A stretch of 64,000 nt of DNA from Nocardia sp. CC227C (GCF_030767025.1 NZ_JASITE010000002.1:606363-670362); one strand, 5' to 3'. Counted from the stretch's first letter, positions 32,729-41,756 are shown. Translations and numbers: made by a program. Notes: generated by a model not told the origin, from the sequence alone.

Positions 32729-32752
32729 AACTGATGGCAATTGACTTCAGTT
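32729..32752. promoter_or_regulatory. Compound dyad upstream of the aldehyde dehydrogenase gene
   Basis: AACTGA (32729-32734) and TCAGTT (32747-32752) are inverted, and CAATTG (32738-32743) shares the same centre, giving 18 symmetric positions of 24. It lies 56 bases before the dehydrogenase start and 69 before the SRAP gene start, and could be an operator for either. Confidence 0.4.
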
Positions 32753-32807
32753 GGCGGGTGTGAGACGTTCTCCCCATCACATTCTCACCAAGGGATCGCC
32801 GCACATC

Positions 32808-34316
32808 ATGTCTACTACCGAAACCGCCGTCACCGAGCGGGACGAATCATTGACATCCGTCAACCCGGCGACCGGCGAAACGCTGGCCACGTACCGGATC
32901 GACGATGAGGACGCCGTGCGGGCGGCGGTCGCCAAGGCCCGTACCGCCGCCGCCACCTGGGGGGCGCTCTCCTACGACGAGCGCAAGAAGCACCTGCTGC
33001 GCTGGACCAGCAAACTGGTCGAGAAGTCCGATGCACTGTGCGAACTCATCCACGCCGAGAACGGCAAGCCGCGCGACGACGCCTTCCTCGAACTCATGCT
33101 GGCGCTCGAGCACATCTCCTGGGCGGCCAAGAACGCCGAGAAGGTGCTCAAGGCCAAGAAGGTCTCCCCCGGCGCGCTCATGGCGAACTTCGCCGCGCAT
33201 CTGGAGCAGCGCCCGCTCGGCGTGATCGGTGTCATCGGTCCGTGGAACTACCCGGTCTACACCCCGAACGGCTCCATCGCGTACGCGCTGGCGGCCGGAA
33301 ACACGGTGGTGTTCAAGCCGAGTGAGTACTCCACCGGGATCGGCAACTTCTTCGCCGCCGCCTTCGCCGAGGCCAACCCGGAACTGCCGGACGGGGTGTT
33401 CACCACGGTCAACGGCTACGGCGCGACCGGTGCGGCGCTGGTACGGGCCGGGGTCGACAAGATCGCCTTCACCGGTTCCACCGCCACCGGCAAGAAGATC
33501 ATGGCCGCGGCGGCCGAGACGCTGACCCCGGTGCTACTGGAGTGCGGCGGCAAGGACGCGGTGATCGTGGCCGCCGACGCCGACATCAAGGCCGCCGCCG
33601 ACGCCGTGGCCTGGGGCGCGACCGCCAACAGCGGCCAGACCTGCGCCGGTGTCGAGCGCGTGTACGTGGACTCCTCGATCGCGGACGAGTTCGTCGCCGA
33701 GGTGAAGCGCATTCTCACCGACATCAAGCCCGGCTCCGACGACAAGGCGTCCTACGGACCGATGACCATGCCCTCGCAGGTCGACATCGTGCGCCGACAT
33801 ATCGAGGACGCGCTGAAGAACGGCGGCAAGGCCGTGCTCGGCGGGCCGGAATCGGTCCAGGGCCCGTACATCGCACCGGTCGTCATCGTGGACGCCGACG
33901 AATCCTCCGATGCCGTGCGCGAGGAGACCTTCGGCCCGACCGTCACCATCAAGACGGTCAACGGCATCGACGAGGCGATCCAACTCGCCAACAACAACAA
34001 GTACGGCCTGGGCTCGGCGGTCTACTCCAAGAAGCAGGGCCTCGAGATCGCCCGCCGCCTCTCCGTGGGCTGCACCTCGGTGAACTCGGTGCTCGGCTTC
34101 GCCGCCATTGCCGCCCTGCCCTTCGGCGGCGTCGGCGACTCCGGCATCGGCCGCATCCACGGCGCGCCCGGCATGCTGGAATTCACCCGCCCGCACTCGA
34201 TCGCGGTGCAGCGCTTCACGATTCCCGGCATGGCCCTGCTCTCCTACAGCCGCACCGACCGCACCATGAAGCTCCTCCGCAAGCTGGTCCCCTTCCTGCA
34301 CGGCCGCCACAAGTAG
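32808..34316 (+). CDS. NAD(P)-dependent aldehyde dehydrogenase family protein
   Basis: A 502-residue class-3-like aldehyde dehydrogenase. It has the nucleotide-site block IGPWNYPVYTP, the FKPSEYS stretch, the general-base glutamate in LLECGGKDAV (about residue 245), the catalytic cysteine in NSGQTCAGVERVY (about residue 280) and the C-terminal EETFGPTVTI and ALPFGGVGDSGIGR. The C-terminal end (LLSYSRTDRTMKLLRKLVPFLHG) is amphipathic, as in fatty aldehyde dehydrogenases that touch membranes. It oxidises an aldehyde to the acid; the substrate is probably a long-chain or aromatic aldehyde. ATG 32808 has AGGGA further upstream than usual. A 30-bp perfect palindrome ends the gene. Confidence 0.9.
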   Translation: MSTTETAVTERDESLTSVNPATGETLATYRIDDEDAVRAAVAKARTAAATWGALSYDERKKHLLRWTSKLVEKSDALCELIHAENGKPRDDAFLELMLALEHISWAAKNAEKVLKAKKVSPGALMANFAAHLEQRPLGVIGVIGPWNYPVYTPNGSIAYALAAGNTVVFKPSEYSTGIGNFFAAAFAEANPELPDGVFTTVNGYGATGAALVRAGVDKIAFTGSTATGKKIMAAAAETLTPVLLECGGKDAVIVAADADIKAAADAVAWGATANSGQTCAGVERVYVDSSIADEFVAEVKRILTDIKPGSDDKASYGPMTMPSQVDIVRRHIEDALKNGGKAVLGGPESVQGPYIAPVVIVDADESSDAVREETFGPTVTIKTVNGIDEAIQLANNNKYGLGSAVYSKKQGLEIARRLSVGCTSVNSVLGFAAIAALPFGGVGDSGIGRIHGAPGMLEFTRPHSIAVQRFTIPGMALLSYSRTDRTMKLLRKLVPFLHGRHK

Positions 34317-34342
34317 AGCCCGGCCACCTGCCGCCGATCAGT

Positions 34343-34372
34343 CGATGCCGGTCCCCGCGGGGACCGGCATCG
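34343..34372. terminator. Terminator after the aldehyde dehydrogenase gene
   Basis: A perfect 30-base palindrome, with arms 34343-34357 and 34358-34372 meeting at a central GC; as RNA, about 14 bp of stem would form. Confidence 0.85.
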
Positions 34373-34513
34373 CCCTGTGCCGGCCGGACGACCGCACCCT
34401 GTCACTCCCCACGACGACTGGTCTCGCATCCTTCGGGGCAACTCACCGGGTACGCCCGGCGTCGGACCACCACCCGGCCGTCGGCACGCGCGCCTGACGA
34501 TCAACGGCTATCG

Positions 34514-34632
34514 GCCGCGCGCTGAATACGCGGAGAGGCGAACCGGGCTCCCAGCCGCGCGCGGAATACGCGGAGAGGCGGACCGGCTTCCAGCCGCGCG
34601 CTGAGTACGCGGAGAGGCGGACAAGGATGCGG
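34514..34632. repeat. Three tandem 39-40-bp repeats immediately upstream of aroA
   Basis: Units 34514-34553, 34554-34592 and 34593-34632 share GCCGCGCGC, then GAATACGCGGAGAGGCG (GAGTACGCG in unit 3) and GACCGG-type ends. They end just before the putative aroA -10 at 34633-34638. The unit length of about 40 bases is close to four helical turns. Confidence 0.85.
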
Positions 34633-34650
34633 TAATGCGAAGATGGACTG

Positions 34651-35934
34651 GTGACTTTCTGGCCCGCGCCCCATGTCGATGTCCCCGTGCATGCGACCGT
34701 GACCCTGCCCGGATCGAAATCCATCACCAACCGTGCGCTGATTCTCGCCGCGCTGGCCGATCGGCCGTCCACCATCACCGGTGCGCTGCGCAGCCGGGAC
34801 ACCAACCTCATGATCGAGGCGCTGCGGGCGCTGGGCGTCGGCATCGAGGGTGACGCCGACACCGTGACGGTGACGCCCGCGGCGGAGCTGGGCTCCGCCA
34901 CGGTGGACTGCGGGCTGGCGGGCACGATCATGCGGTTCCTGCCGCCGGTGGCGGCGCTGGCGCGCGGTGACGTCGCCTTCGACGGTGACGAGCAGGCGCG
35001 GGTGCGGCCGCTCGGGACGATCCTGGACGCGCTGCGCGCGCTGGGTGTCGACATCGACGGCAGCGCACTGCCTTTCGTGGTGCACGGCACCGGGACGCTG
35101 CGCGGCGGGCCGGTCACCATCGACGCGTCGGGTTCCTCGCAGTTCGTCTCGGGGCTGCTGCTGTCGGCGGCGCGGTTCGAGCAGGGCATCACGGTGAACC
35201 ACCAGGGTGCGCCGCTGCCGTCCATGCCGCATATCGAGATGACCGTGCAGATGCTGCGGCAGGCCGATGTGCGGGTGGACGCGCCCGAGGATCCGCGGCG
35301 ACCGCAGACCTGGACGGTGTCGCCCGGACCGATTCGCGCGGTGGACTGGGAGGTGGAGCCGGATCTGTCCAACGCCACCCCGTTCCTGGCCGCGGCCGCG
35401 GTGACCGGCGGCGAGGTGTGCATTCCGCACTGGCCGCGGCTCACCACCCAGCCGGGTGACGTGATTCGCGAGATCCTGGTGCGGATGGGCGCGGAGGCCC
35501 GCTTCTACGACAGCACCCTGATCGTGCGCGGCCCGGATCGCCTGGCGGGCATCGATATCGATCTGCACGACGTGGGCGAGCTGACCCCGACGGTGGCCGC
35601 GCTGGCCGCCCTGGCTGATTCGTCGTCGCGGCTGCGCGGCATCGCGCATCTGCGTGGGCACGAGACCGACCGGCTCGCGGCGCTGTCCACCGAGATCAAC
35701 CGACTCGGCGGCAAGGTCACCGAGACCGAGGACGGGCTCATCATCGACCCGACCCCGCTCTCCGGCGGCCTCTGGCATTCCTACGCCGACCACCGGATGG
35801 CCACGGCCGGAGCGATTCTGGGCCTGGCGGTGCCCGGTATCGAGATCGAGGACATCGGTACCACCGCCAAGACCCTGCCGAACTTCGTGGCCCTCTGGGA
35901 GGGCATGCTGGCCGACTCGGGAGTGGTCCGCTGA
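34651..35934 (+). CDS. aroA: 3-phosphoshikimate 1-carboxyvinyltransferase (EPSP synthase)
   Basis: A 427-residue two-domain EPSP synthase of normal length. Signatures in order: [19 protein letters not shown] (about 18-36), the substrate loop [14 protein letters not shown] (about 87-100), [12 protein letters not shown] (about 165), the catalytic region [17 protein letters not shown] (about 310) and [14 protein letters not shown] (about 390). It condenses shikimate-3-phosphate and PEP in the shikimate pathway. The GTG start at 34651 lies about 12 bases after a TAATGC hexamer. Three 40-bp repeats directly precede the promoter. The stop overlaps the likely CTG start of rsgA by four bases, so the two genes are coupled. 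Confidence 0.96.
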   Translation: MTFWPAPHVDVPVHATVTLPGSKSITNRALILAALADRPSTITGALRSRDTNLMIEALRALGVGIEGDADTVTVTPAAELGSATVDCGLAGTIMRFLPPVAALARGDVAFDGDEQARVRPLGTILDALRALGVDIDGSALPFVVHGTGTLRGGPVTIDASGSSQFVSGLLLSAARFEQGITVNHQGAPLPSMPHIEMTVQMLRQADVRVDAPEDPRRPQTWTVSPGPIRAVDWEVEPDLSNATPFLAAAAVTGGEVCIPHWPRLTTQPGDVIREILVRMGAEARFYDSTLIVRGPDRLAGIDIDLHDVGELTPTVAALAALADSSSRLRGIAHLRGHETDRLAALSTEINRLGGKVTETEDGLIIDPTPLSGGLWHSYADHRMATAGAILGLAVPGIEIEDIGTTAKTLPNFVALWEGMLADSGVVR

Positions 35935-36935
35935 GGCGGCGCGAGTACGACGAATCCGATGTCCGGGTGCGCCCGGGCAAGGGTTCCCGTCCCCGCACCA
36001 AGACCCGGCCCCGCCATCTGGACGCGGCACCGGCCATGGTCGTCTCGGTCGACCGCGGCCGGTGGGGCTGCGTGCTCGACGGCGATCCGGAGCGGCTCAT
36101 CGTGGCCATGCGTGCCCGGGAGCTCGGGCGCACCCCGATCGTGGTGGGCGATCAGGTGGACGTGGTCGGCGACCTCTCCGGCAAGCCGGACACGCTGGCC
36201 CGCATCGTCCGCGTGGCCGACCGTTCGACGGTATTGCGCCGCACCGCCGACGACACCGATCCGTTCGAACGCGTGGTGGTGGCCAATGCCGAACAGCTGT
36301 TCATCGTGGTGGCACTGGCCGATCCGCCGCCCCGCACCGGATTCGTGGAGCGCGCCATGGTGGCCGCGTACGTCGGTGGGCTGCAACCGATTCTGTGCCT
36401 GACCAAACATGACCTGGTGGCGGAATCCGAATTCGCGGCCGCCTTCGAGGATTTGGATCTGACCATCGTCTACGGCGGGATCGAGGATCCGCTCGACCCG
36501 GTGCGAGACCTGCTGCACGACAAACTCACCGCCTTCATCGGCCATTCCGGGGTCGGCAAGTCGACACTGGTGAATCGCCTTGTCCCGGACGCGGATCGAG
36601 CCACCGGCACGGTGTCCGGTGTGGGCAAGGGACGCCACACCTCCACCCAGTCGGTGGCGCTGCCGCTCCCGGACGGCGGGTGGGTCATCGACACTCCGGG
36701 CCTGCGCTCCTTCGGTCTGGCGCACATCACCCCCGACGACGTCATCAAGGCGTTCTCCGACCTGTCTGAGGCCATCGAGGACTGCCCGCGCGGCTGCACC
36801 CACCTCGGCCCGCCCGCCGATCCCGAATGCGCGCTGGACCAGCTGCCCGGCAAGGAACGCCGAGTGGCCGCCATCCGGCTGCTGCTGACCGCGATCAACG
36901 CCAACGATCCCTGGTTCCGCGGTCAGTCCGGCTGA
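35931..36935 (+). CDS. rsgA: Ribosome small subunit-dependent GTPase RsgA
   Basis: A 334-residue circularly permuted GTPase: an OB-fold N-terminus (about 35-100), G4 TKHD, G1 [12 protein letters not shown] (about 205), G2 HTSTQSV, G3 DTPG, and a C-terminal zinc knuckle ([16 protein letters not shown]). It matures the 30S subunit. The start is unusual. A GTG at 35967 is possible, but the twelve upstream codons ([15 protein letters not shown]) look like the conserved N-terminus of mycobacterial RsgA. The in-frame CTG at 35931 overlaps the aroA stop as CTGA, with GGGAG (35919-35923) seven bases upstream. I therefore take CTG 35931, with GTG 35967 as the conventional alternative. Confidence 0.93.
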   Translation: MRRREYDESDVRVRPGKGSRPRTKTRPRHLDAAPAMVVSVDRGRWGCVLDGDPERLIVAMRARELGRTPIVVGDQVDVVGDLSGKPDTLARIVRVADRSTVLRRTADDTDPFERVVVANAEQLFIVVALADPPPRTGFVERAMVAAYVGGLQPILCLTKHDLVAESEFAAAFEDLDLTIVYGGIEDPLDPVRDLLHDKLTAFIGHSGVGKSTLVNRLVPDADRATGTVSGVGKGRHTSTQSVALPLPDGGWVIDTPGLRSFGLAHITPDDVIKAFSDLSEAIEDCPRGCTHLGPPADPECALDQLPGKERRVAAIRLLLTAINANDPWFRGQSG

Positions 36936-36950
36936 ATCGAGCGCGGGGCA

Positions 36951-37160
36951 TCACCACCGCCCCTGCTCGCCCGCTACTCCACGCCCGACCGGATCGACGG
37001 CCCCCGAACCGAATTCGAATACGAGCTCTACGACCGCGTGGCGGACCCGCTGGAGCTGCGCAATCTGGCCCACGGCGGTGGTGCGTCCGCGCTGGTCGAC
37101 GAACTCGACGAACTCACGGACTCGCTCGTCGCCCAGGAACTGCATCAAAATATTCCTTGA
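36951..37160 (+). pseudogene. C-terminal remnant of a sulfatase
   Basis: The frame from about 36951 to the TGA at 37158-37160 encodes LLARYSTPDRIDGPRTEFEYELYD, then RVADPLELRNLAH and LVDELDELTDSL. The ELYD-x3-DP-x-ELRNLA pattern is the standard C-terminal end of type I sulfatases (YELYDLxxDPxExxNLA). The catalytic domain with its C/SxPxR motif is missing upstream, where rsgA ends at 36935. It is the last 65-70 residues of a gene of about 450-500 codons, without a start. Confidence 0.75.
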
Positions 37161-37186
37161 CAAGAATATTCCCTTCAGCGAATACT
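37149..37186 (+). promoter_or_regulatory. ArsR operator dyad and promoter
   Basis: AATATTC (37149-37155) and GAATATT (37164-37170) are perfect inverted repeats eight bases apart. They surround a TTGACA -35 (37157-37162). The -10 AATACT (37181-37186) follows after 18 bases and ends seven bases before ATG 37194, so the mRNA is leaderless. The placement fits repression by the ArsR protein encoded next. Confidence 0.65.
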
Positions 37187-37193
37187 TCTGGGC

Positions 37194-38012
37194 ATGGATC
37201 GGATCGCATCGGTACTCGGGGACACGGCCCGCTGGCGCATGGTCGAACTCCTGGCCGAGCGGCCGCGATCCGTCGGTGAGCTGGCCCAGCTGACCGGTCT
37301 GCGGCAGCCGCAGACCACCAAACATCTGCAAACCCTCGCCCGAGCGGGTCTCGTCACGGTGTTCCCGCTCGGACAGCGGCGCGTCTACGCGCTGGAGACA
37401 TCGCCGCTGCACGACCTGGCACAGCGGCTGCGGGAACTGGCCGACATCGCGGCGGCGCATGCCGACGAACGCGACGCACTGGCGAACTACCGCACCGCGA
37501 TCGACACGGAAACTCGTGCCGCGCAGCGGGATCGGTGGGCCGACGGGCGCGCCTTCCGGTTCGAGCGCGCCCTGGCCGCATCCCGCGATCTGGTCTGGCG
37601 GTACTGGACCGACACCGATCTGCTCGGCTCCTGGTGGTCGCCACCGTCGCTGAGCATCGCCGCATGCGTGCTCGAACCGGAGCCGGGCGGCCACGTCGTC
37701 CTCGACTACCGCGACGCCGAGGGCACGCACTACCGCTCCACGGGCCGGGTCGAGGCCGCGACCGAGCCCGAACACCTCGTCTTCGACCTGTCCGTCCTGG
37801 ACGCGGCCGGAGCGGTCTCCTTCACCGGCCACTACGACCTGACCCTGACCGAGGTCGCGGACGGCACCCGCCTGCGGCTCGACCTCACCCTCACCGATAC
37901 GGCCGTCGCTGCCGCCCCCTACATAGCCGGGATCGAAACCGGCTGGAACCAGGTGCTCGGCAGGCTCGCCGACACCATCGCCGCTCGACTCACGAAGGAA
38001 GTACAGCCATGA
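37194..38012 (+). CDS. ArsR-family regulator fused to an SRPBCC (AHSA1-type) domain
   Basis: A 272-residue fusion. Residues 1-95 form an ArsR winged helix (RIASVLGDTARWRMVELLAE, then LTGLRQPQTTKHLQTLARAGLV) with no cysteine metal site. Residues about 115-268 form an SRPBCC ligand-binding domain (FRFERALAASRDLVWRYWTDTDLLGSWWSPP, then HYDLTLTEVADGTRL). Such fusions probably sense a hydrophobic ligand directly. The stop overlaps the next ATG by four bases, so it is in an operon with the RibD-type reductase. ATG 37194 is leaderless with an AATATTC-N8-GAATATT operator upstream. Confidence 0.9.
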   Translation: MDRIASVLGDTARWRMVELLAERPRSVGELAQLTGLRQPQTTKHLQTLARAGLVTVFPLGQRRVYALETSPLHDLAQRLRELADIAAAHADERDALANYRTAIDTETRAAQRDRWADGRAFRFERALAASRDLVWRYWTDTDLLGSWWSPPSLSIAACVLEPEPGGHVVLDYRDAEGTHYRSTGRVEAATEPEHLVFDLSVLDAAGAVSFTGHYDLTLTEVADGTRLRLDLTLTDTAVAAAPYIAGIETGWNQVLGRLADTIAARLTKEVQP

Positions 38013-38605
38013 GCACCACTCGCACCGTGACCGCCAATATCAGCCTCACCCTCGACGGACGCTACAACGGCCCCGGCGGCCCCGGCGATCTGAGCGCGAT
38101 CGTCCCCTACGCGGGCACCGACGTTTCCCGCGACCAGATGTCGCGCATGTGCGAGAACGCCACCACGGCGGTGCTCGGACGGGGCAGCGCCGAAGGCTTC
38201 CTGGGCTATTGGCCCTCGGTCGCCGCCGACGAGAACGCCGATCCGCGCGACCGCGGATACGCGAAGTGGCTGGTCGACGCCGACAAGGTCGTCCTCTCCA
38301 GCACACTGGCCGAAGCCCCGTGGGAACGCACCCGCGTGCGGAACGCCCCGACCGCCGACGTGATCGCGGAACTGCGGGCCGAGGGCACCGGCGACATTCT
38401 CGTCAACACCAGCCCGAGTGTGATCAAACCACTGCTCGCCGCGGACCTGCTCGACCGCCTGTACCTGGTGATCTGCCCGCAGATCGCCGGGGGCGGCCAG
38501 CGGCTGTTCGAGGACGGACTGCCGTCGTCGAAATGGGCGCTGACCTTCCAGGAGACCGGCGAATCGGGTGTCGTGGCGGTGATCTACGACCGCGTGCGCG
38601 ACTAG
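38009..38605 (+). CDS. RibD C-terminal/dihydrofolate reductase-fold protein
   Basis: A 198-residue reductase of the RibD_C family (YyaP/YwjB-like). It has TVTANISLTLDGRYNG at the N-terminus, the strand ATTAVLGRGSAEGF, and LYLVICPQIAGGGQRLFEDG near residue 160, which matches the conserved GxGxxLF block of these enzymes. They reduce pterin/pyrimidine-like or other small substrates with NADPH; the true substrate is unknown. The ATG overlaps the ArsR-SRPBCC stop (ATGA), and AAGGA lies about ten bases upstream inside that gene. Confidence 0.9.
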   Translation: MSTTRTVTANISLTLDGRYNGPGGPGDLSAIVPYAGTDVSRDQMSRMCENATTAVLGRGSAEGFLGYWPSVAADENADPRDRGYAKWLVDADKVVLSSTLAEAPWERTRVRNAPTADVIAELRAEGTGDILVNTSPSVIKPLLAADLLDRLYLVICPQIAGGGQRLFEDGLPSSKWALTFQETGESGVVAVIYDRVRD

Positions 38606-38615
38606 CCCTCCCGCA

Positions 38616-39236
38616 TCACTTCGTGATGTATCGGTTCGTCGATCCCCCTCCGACCGTCGCCGTCGCGGTGCCGCGCGGCCGCAGCGCCGCGGCGACGAGA
38701 TAGCCGCCTCCTGCCACGGCCAGCGCCCAGTACAGGTTCGCCCCCTCGAAGAAGAGTGCCGCCGAGGCAATCACCGCGAGCCACGCGCCGAGAGTGAACT
38801 GCGGCATGTCGTGGTAGGCGACTCCGCCAGCGAGATAGATCATTCCGACGACGAGTCCGGAACCGCTGGGCCACAACAGTGTTTGCACCTGCTCAGGGTC
38901 CATCACAGCACTCAGCGCCGTGATGAGGAGATACAACGCGACGAAACCGATCAGCCACGAGGCGGCCAGCATGTAGCCGACGACAGCCTCGCGGCCACGA
39001 GCACCGCGCTGCGCCCGGATCATGACCACCGCCGTGATGATCGAGGCGGTCGACATTCCCGCGATCAGGAGGACCGGACCGGTGGCGGCAGGTATCCCCA
39101 GCATGGGATCGTCACCCTCGGTCAGAGCGTATGCACCGTATCCGAGTAGCCAGGTGAGTCCGAAACCCACATACGAGGCTCTATTGTTCGGGACGGCGCT
39201 CGCGGCGGTCATTGCGCGTGGATTGGTCGGGCTCAT
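38616..39236 (-). CDS. Multi-pass membrane protein, unknown function
   Basis: A 206-residue protein with about six hydrophobic segments: FGLTWLLGYGAYAL, PVLLIAGMSTASIITAVVM, VGYMLAASWLIGFVALYLLI, VVGMIYLAGGVAYH, LGAWLAVIASAALFFEGA and LYWALAVAGGGYLVAAAL. No family signature is recognised. AGGAGG lies about seven bases before ATG 39236. It is convergent with the RibD gene (only ten bases apart) and shares the reverse strand with the LysR gene further upstream. Confidence 0.8.
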   Translation of the reverse strand: MSPTNPRAMTAASAVPNNRASYVGFGLTWLLGYGAYALTEGDDPMLGIPAATGPVLLIAGMSTASIITAVVMIRAQRGARGREAVVGYMLAASWLIGFVALYLLITALSAVMDPEQVQTLLWPSGSGLVVGMIYLAGGVAYHDMPQFTLGAWLAVIASAALFFEGANLYWALAVAGGGYLVAAALRPRGTATATVGGGSTNRYITK

Positions 39237-39460
39237 GTCGGATCCTCCTTGACGACAGGAGAAGTAGAACCTGGCCACGCCTTCGGATTCCACGGGTTGA
39301 GAGTCAACTCACCCGGGCACGGGGCGAACCCTGTGGGCGCAAAGCCTTACCGCTACAGCGGATATCGCGCTCGTCACAGGATAGCGCGAGCGCTGATGCG
39401 ATAGGGTCGGGCGTATCGGAAGACGCATCGACGGTGTGGGGCGGATGGGTCCGGCGAAAC

Positions 39461-40399
39461 TCATGCCCGCGACCTCGCCGATGCAGAGGCCGTCCTCGGA
39501 GCGTTGTCCGCCGGTGCCGTGGCGGCCAGTGCCTGCGAGAAGGCTTGTAGGCGCGCCGTTTCCCGGTCGCGGTGCCAGATCAGGCCGAGGCGGGACGGCG
39601 GCAAGCCGGTGACCGGGACGAACCGGATGAGGCGGCGGCCGTGGTACTCGGCGGTGGGATCGCACAGCAGCAGTGCGCCGCGCCCGGCCGCCACCAGGGC
39701 CAGGCCCTCCTCCAGGGTGCTCACCGCCGGGCCCGGTGGGATTCGGCGGCCGGTCGCGGTGGCGGTCGGGGCCTGGACCGCGCGCCAGTAGTCCGGGGCC
39801 GGGCCGCGCACGCCGATCAGGGCCGTGGCGGTCAGATCCTCCAGCGTGACACCGGATCGGCGGGTGAAGGGATGCCCGCGGGGCACCGCCACCGACACCG
39901 GCTGTGGGGAGAACACCTGTCCGAGCACGATATCGGGCTCGCGGACGGGTAGCAGGACCACAGCGGCGTCGACCTCGTGCCGGTGCACCGCCCCGAAGGG
40001 ATCGGACAGCGGAATCTCGGTGAGCTCGATGGCACAGTCCGGATAGCGGGTGGTGAACAGCGCGATGGCGCTCATCAGATGCTCATTGGTCGCGCCCTGG
40101 AAGCCGAGGCGCACCGTCCCCGACACGCCGCGGGCGGCGGCGCGGGCCGTGTCGAGGGCGGCGTGCAGGGCGGTGTACGCGGGCCGCACCTCGGCCAGGA
40201 ACGCGTCGCCGAGCGGTGTCAGCCGCACCCGGCGGCTGGTGCGCTCCACCAGGGTGGCGCCCACCCGCCGCTCGAGCGAGCGCAGCAATTGGCTCACCCG
40301 GCTCTGCGACAGGTAGAGCCGCTCCCCGGCCCGGCCGAAGTGCAGTTCGTCGGCCAGGGCAAGGAAGGCCTCGAGTTCACGCACATCCAGGCTGCCCAT
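39461..40399 (-). CDS. LysR-family transcriptional regulator
   Basis: A 312-residue LysR protein. The N-terminal winged helix (residues 5-65) has VRELEAFLALADELHFGRAGERL followed by YLSQSRVSQLLRSLERRVGATLVERTSRRVRLT. The C-terminal two-lobe ligand domain starts at GTVRLGFQG. ATG 40399 is preceded by GGGAGGAC at close spacing. It is divergent from an MFS transporter gene, with a 16-bp palindrome between, so it most likely controls that transporter in response to an unknown ligand. Confidence 0.9.
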   Translation of the reverse strand: MGSLDVRELEAFLALADELHFGRAGERLYLSQSRVSQLLRSLERRVGATLVERTSRRVRLTPLGDAFLAEVRPAYTALHAALDTARAAARGVSGTVRLGFQGATNEHLMSAIALFTTRYPDCAIELTEIPLSDPFGAVHRHEVDAAVVLLPVREPDIVLGQVFSPQPVSVAVPRGHPFTRRSGVTLEDLTATALIGVRGPAPDYWRAVQAPTATATGRRIPPGPAVSTLEEGLALVAAGRGALLLCDPTAEYHGRRLIRFVPVTGLPPSRLGLIWHRDRETARLQAFSQALAATAPADNAPRTASASARSRA

Positions 40400-40437
40400 A
40401 AGTCCTCCCGACCCACACCGACGATTCATTAGCCCGG

Positions 40438-40453
40438 CTCATGGAACCATGAG
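40438..40453. promoter_or_regulatory. 16-bp palindrome between the LysR and MFS genes
   Basis: CTCATGGAACCATGAG: two 7-base perfect arms with a 2-base centre. It overlaps the ATG at 40449, which is either the MFS start codon or, if the MFS protein starts at 40500, an operator. Confidence 0.45.
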
Positions 40454-41708
40454 GGCTCCGCCGTTGTTCCCCGCCGTCGCGGACAGTTGGCTGGACGACA
40501 TGGAGCATGTCGAGCAAGTCGCGAATACGGCTGTAGCCCCGCGGGATTCGGCGGGGCCGCGGCAATGGGCCGGGGTGGCGGCACTGGCCGGGGGCACCTT
40601 CACGGTGGTCACCGCGGAGATGCTGCCGGTGGGACTGCTGACGCCGATGAGCGAGGCGCTGCGCATCAGCGCCGGCACCGCCGGACTGTCGCTGACCGTG
40701 ACCGGCCTGGTCGCCGCCGTCTCGGCGCCGCTGCTGACCGCATGGGGCGGGCGGTTCGATCGGCGCACCATGCTGGCGGTGCTCATGGCGGTGGTGCTGC
40801 TGGGCAATCTCGGCACCGCGTGGGCTCCGGGTCCGGTCGCGCTGATCGTGGCGCGCGTACTGGTGGGCATCGGGATGGGCGGAGTCTGGGCGATCGCGGC
40901 GGGGCTGGCCGTGCGCCTGGTGCCGCCGCGGTCGGTGGGGGCCGCCACCGCGCTGGTGTTCAGCGGTGTCGCGGTGGCCTCGGTGCTCGGCGTCCCGGCG
41001 GGGACGTTCATCGGCGCGGTCGCGGGGTGGCGGGCGGCCTTCGCGGTGGTCGCGGGCCTGGCCCTGCTGGTCGGCGCGGCCATGCTGATCTGTCTGCCGA
41101 ACCTGCCTGCCGCACAGGCCGTTTCGCTGCGCGCGGCGCTGGGCCGGGCGCGAGTTCCACGGGTGCGCACCGGATTGGTGGTGGTCGCCTTCCTGGTGAC
41201 CGGGCATTTCGCGGCCTACACCTATATCCGCCCGGTACTGGAGAGCCGAGCGCACGCGGACGCCGGTCTGGTGTCGACGCTGCTGCTGGTCTACGGAATC
41301 GCGGGCGTACTGGGCAATTTCGCCGCGGGCGCGCTCGCGGCCCGGTCCCCGCGCCGCACCTTGATGGCCATCGCCGTGACGCTCGGCGCCACGGTGCTGC
41401 TGCTGCCGGTGCTGGGTGCGGCGCTGCCAGCCGCGGTGGTGCTGGTGGCCGTGTGGGGGCTGGCGTACGGCGGCGTCTCGGTGAGCGCCCAGATGTGGTT
41501 GGCGGCCGCGGATCCCACGGCGCGGGAGAGCGTATCGGCATTGTTCGTCGCGGTCTTCAATGCGGCCATCGCCGCGGGCGCGCTGCTCGGCGGGCTGGTG
41601 ACGGATCACCTCGGCGTGGCATCGGCCATGGTGGTGGGCGGTCTGTTCGGATTCACCGCCCTGCTCGCGGCGGCGACGGGCCGCGCCCCGGCGAGTCCTC
41701 GCCCCTGA
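40449..41708 (+). CDS. DHA1-type MFS transporter (NepI/AraJ-like)
   Basis: A 419-residue MFS protein with about twelve hydrophobic segments. It has FTVVTAEMLPVGLLTPMSEALRIS in segment 1 (the TAExLPxGLL pattern of AraJ/NepI exporters), the loop GGRFDRRTMLAV after segment 2 and RVLVGIGMGGVWAIAAGLAVRLVPP in segment 4. Members export sugars, nucleosides or drugs; the substrate is unknown. The start is uncertain: ATG 40449 sits inside a palindrome and lacks a ribosome site; ATG 40500 (MEHVEQVA) is an alternative. It is paired with the divergent LysR gene. Confidence 0.86.
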   Translation: MRAPPLFPAVADSWLDDMEHVEQVANTAVAPRDSAGPRQWAGVAALAGGTFTVVTAEMLPVGLLTPMSEALRISAGTAGLSLTVTGLVAAVSAPLLTAWGGRFDRRTMLAVLMAVVLLGNLGTAWAPGPVALIVARVLVGIGMGGVWAIAAGLAVRLVPPRSVGAATALVFSGVAVASVLGVPAGTFIGAVAGWRAAFAVVAGLALLVGAAMLICLPNLPAAQAVSLRAALGRARVPRVRTGLVVVAFLVTGHFAAYTYIRPVLESRAHADAGLVSTLLLVYGIAGVLGNFAAGALAARSPRRTLMAIAVTLGATVLLLPVLGAALPAAVVLVAVWGLAYGGVSVSAQMWLAAADPTARESVSALFVAVFNAAIAAGALLGGLVTDHLGVASAMVVGGLFGFTALLAAATGRAPASPRP

Positions 41709-41756
41709 ACACGCCCGCGATGTCTCGATGGGAGCGGCGCTGTCTCGGTTCCGTTC

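Larger units (their letters stand above)
34317..34650. other. Intergenic region upstream of aroA; no gene seen
   Basis: It contains the dehydrogenase terminator (34343-34372) and, next to aroA, three tandem repeats (34514-34632). A TAATGC at 34633-34638 may be the aroA -10. I see no supported coding region. Confidence 0.6.

Noticed and set aside
34514..34632. Possible insertion-sequence end or attachment site
   Set aside because: No transposase, integrase or flanking target duplication is present; the units are simple tandem repeats.
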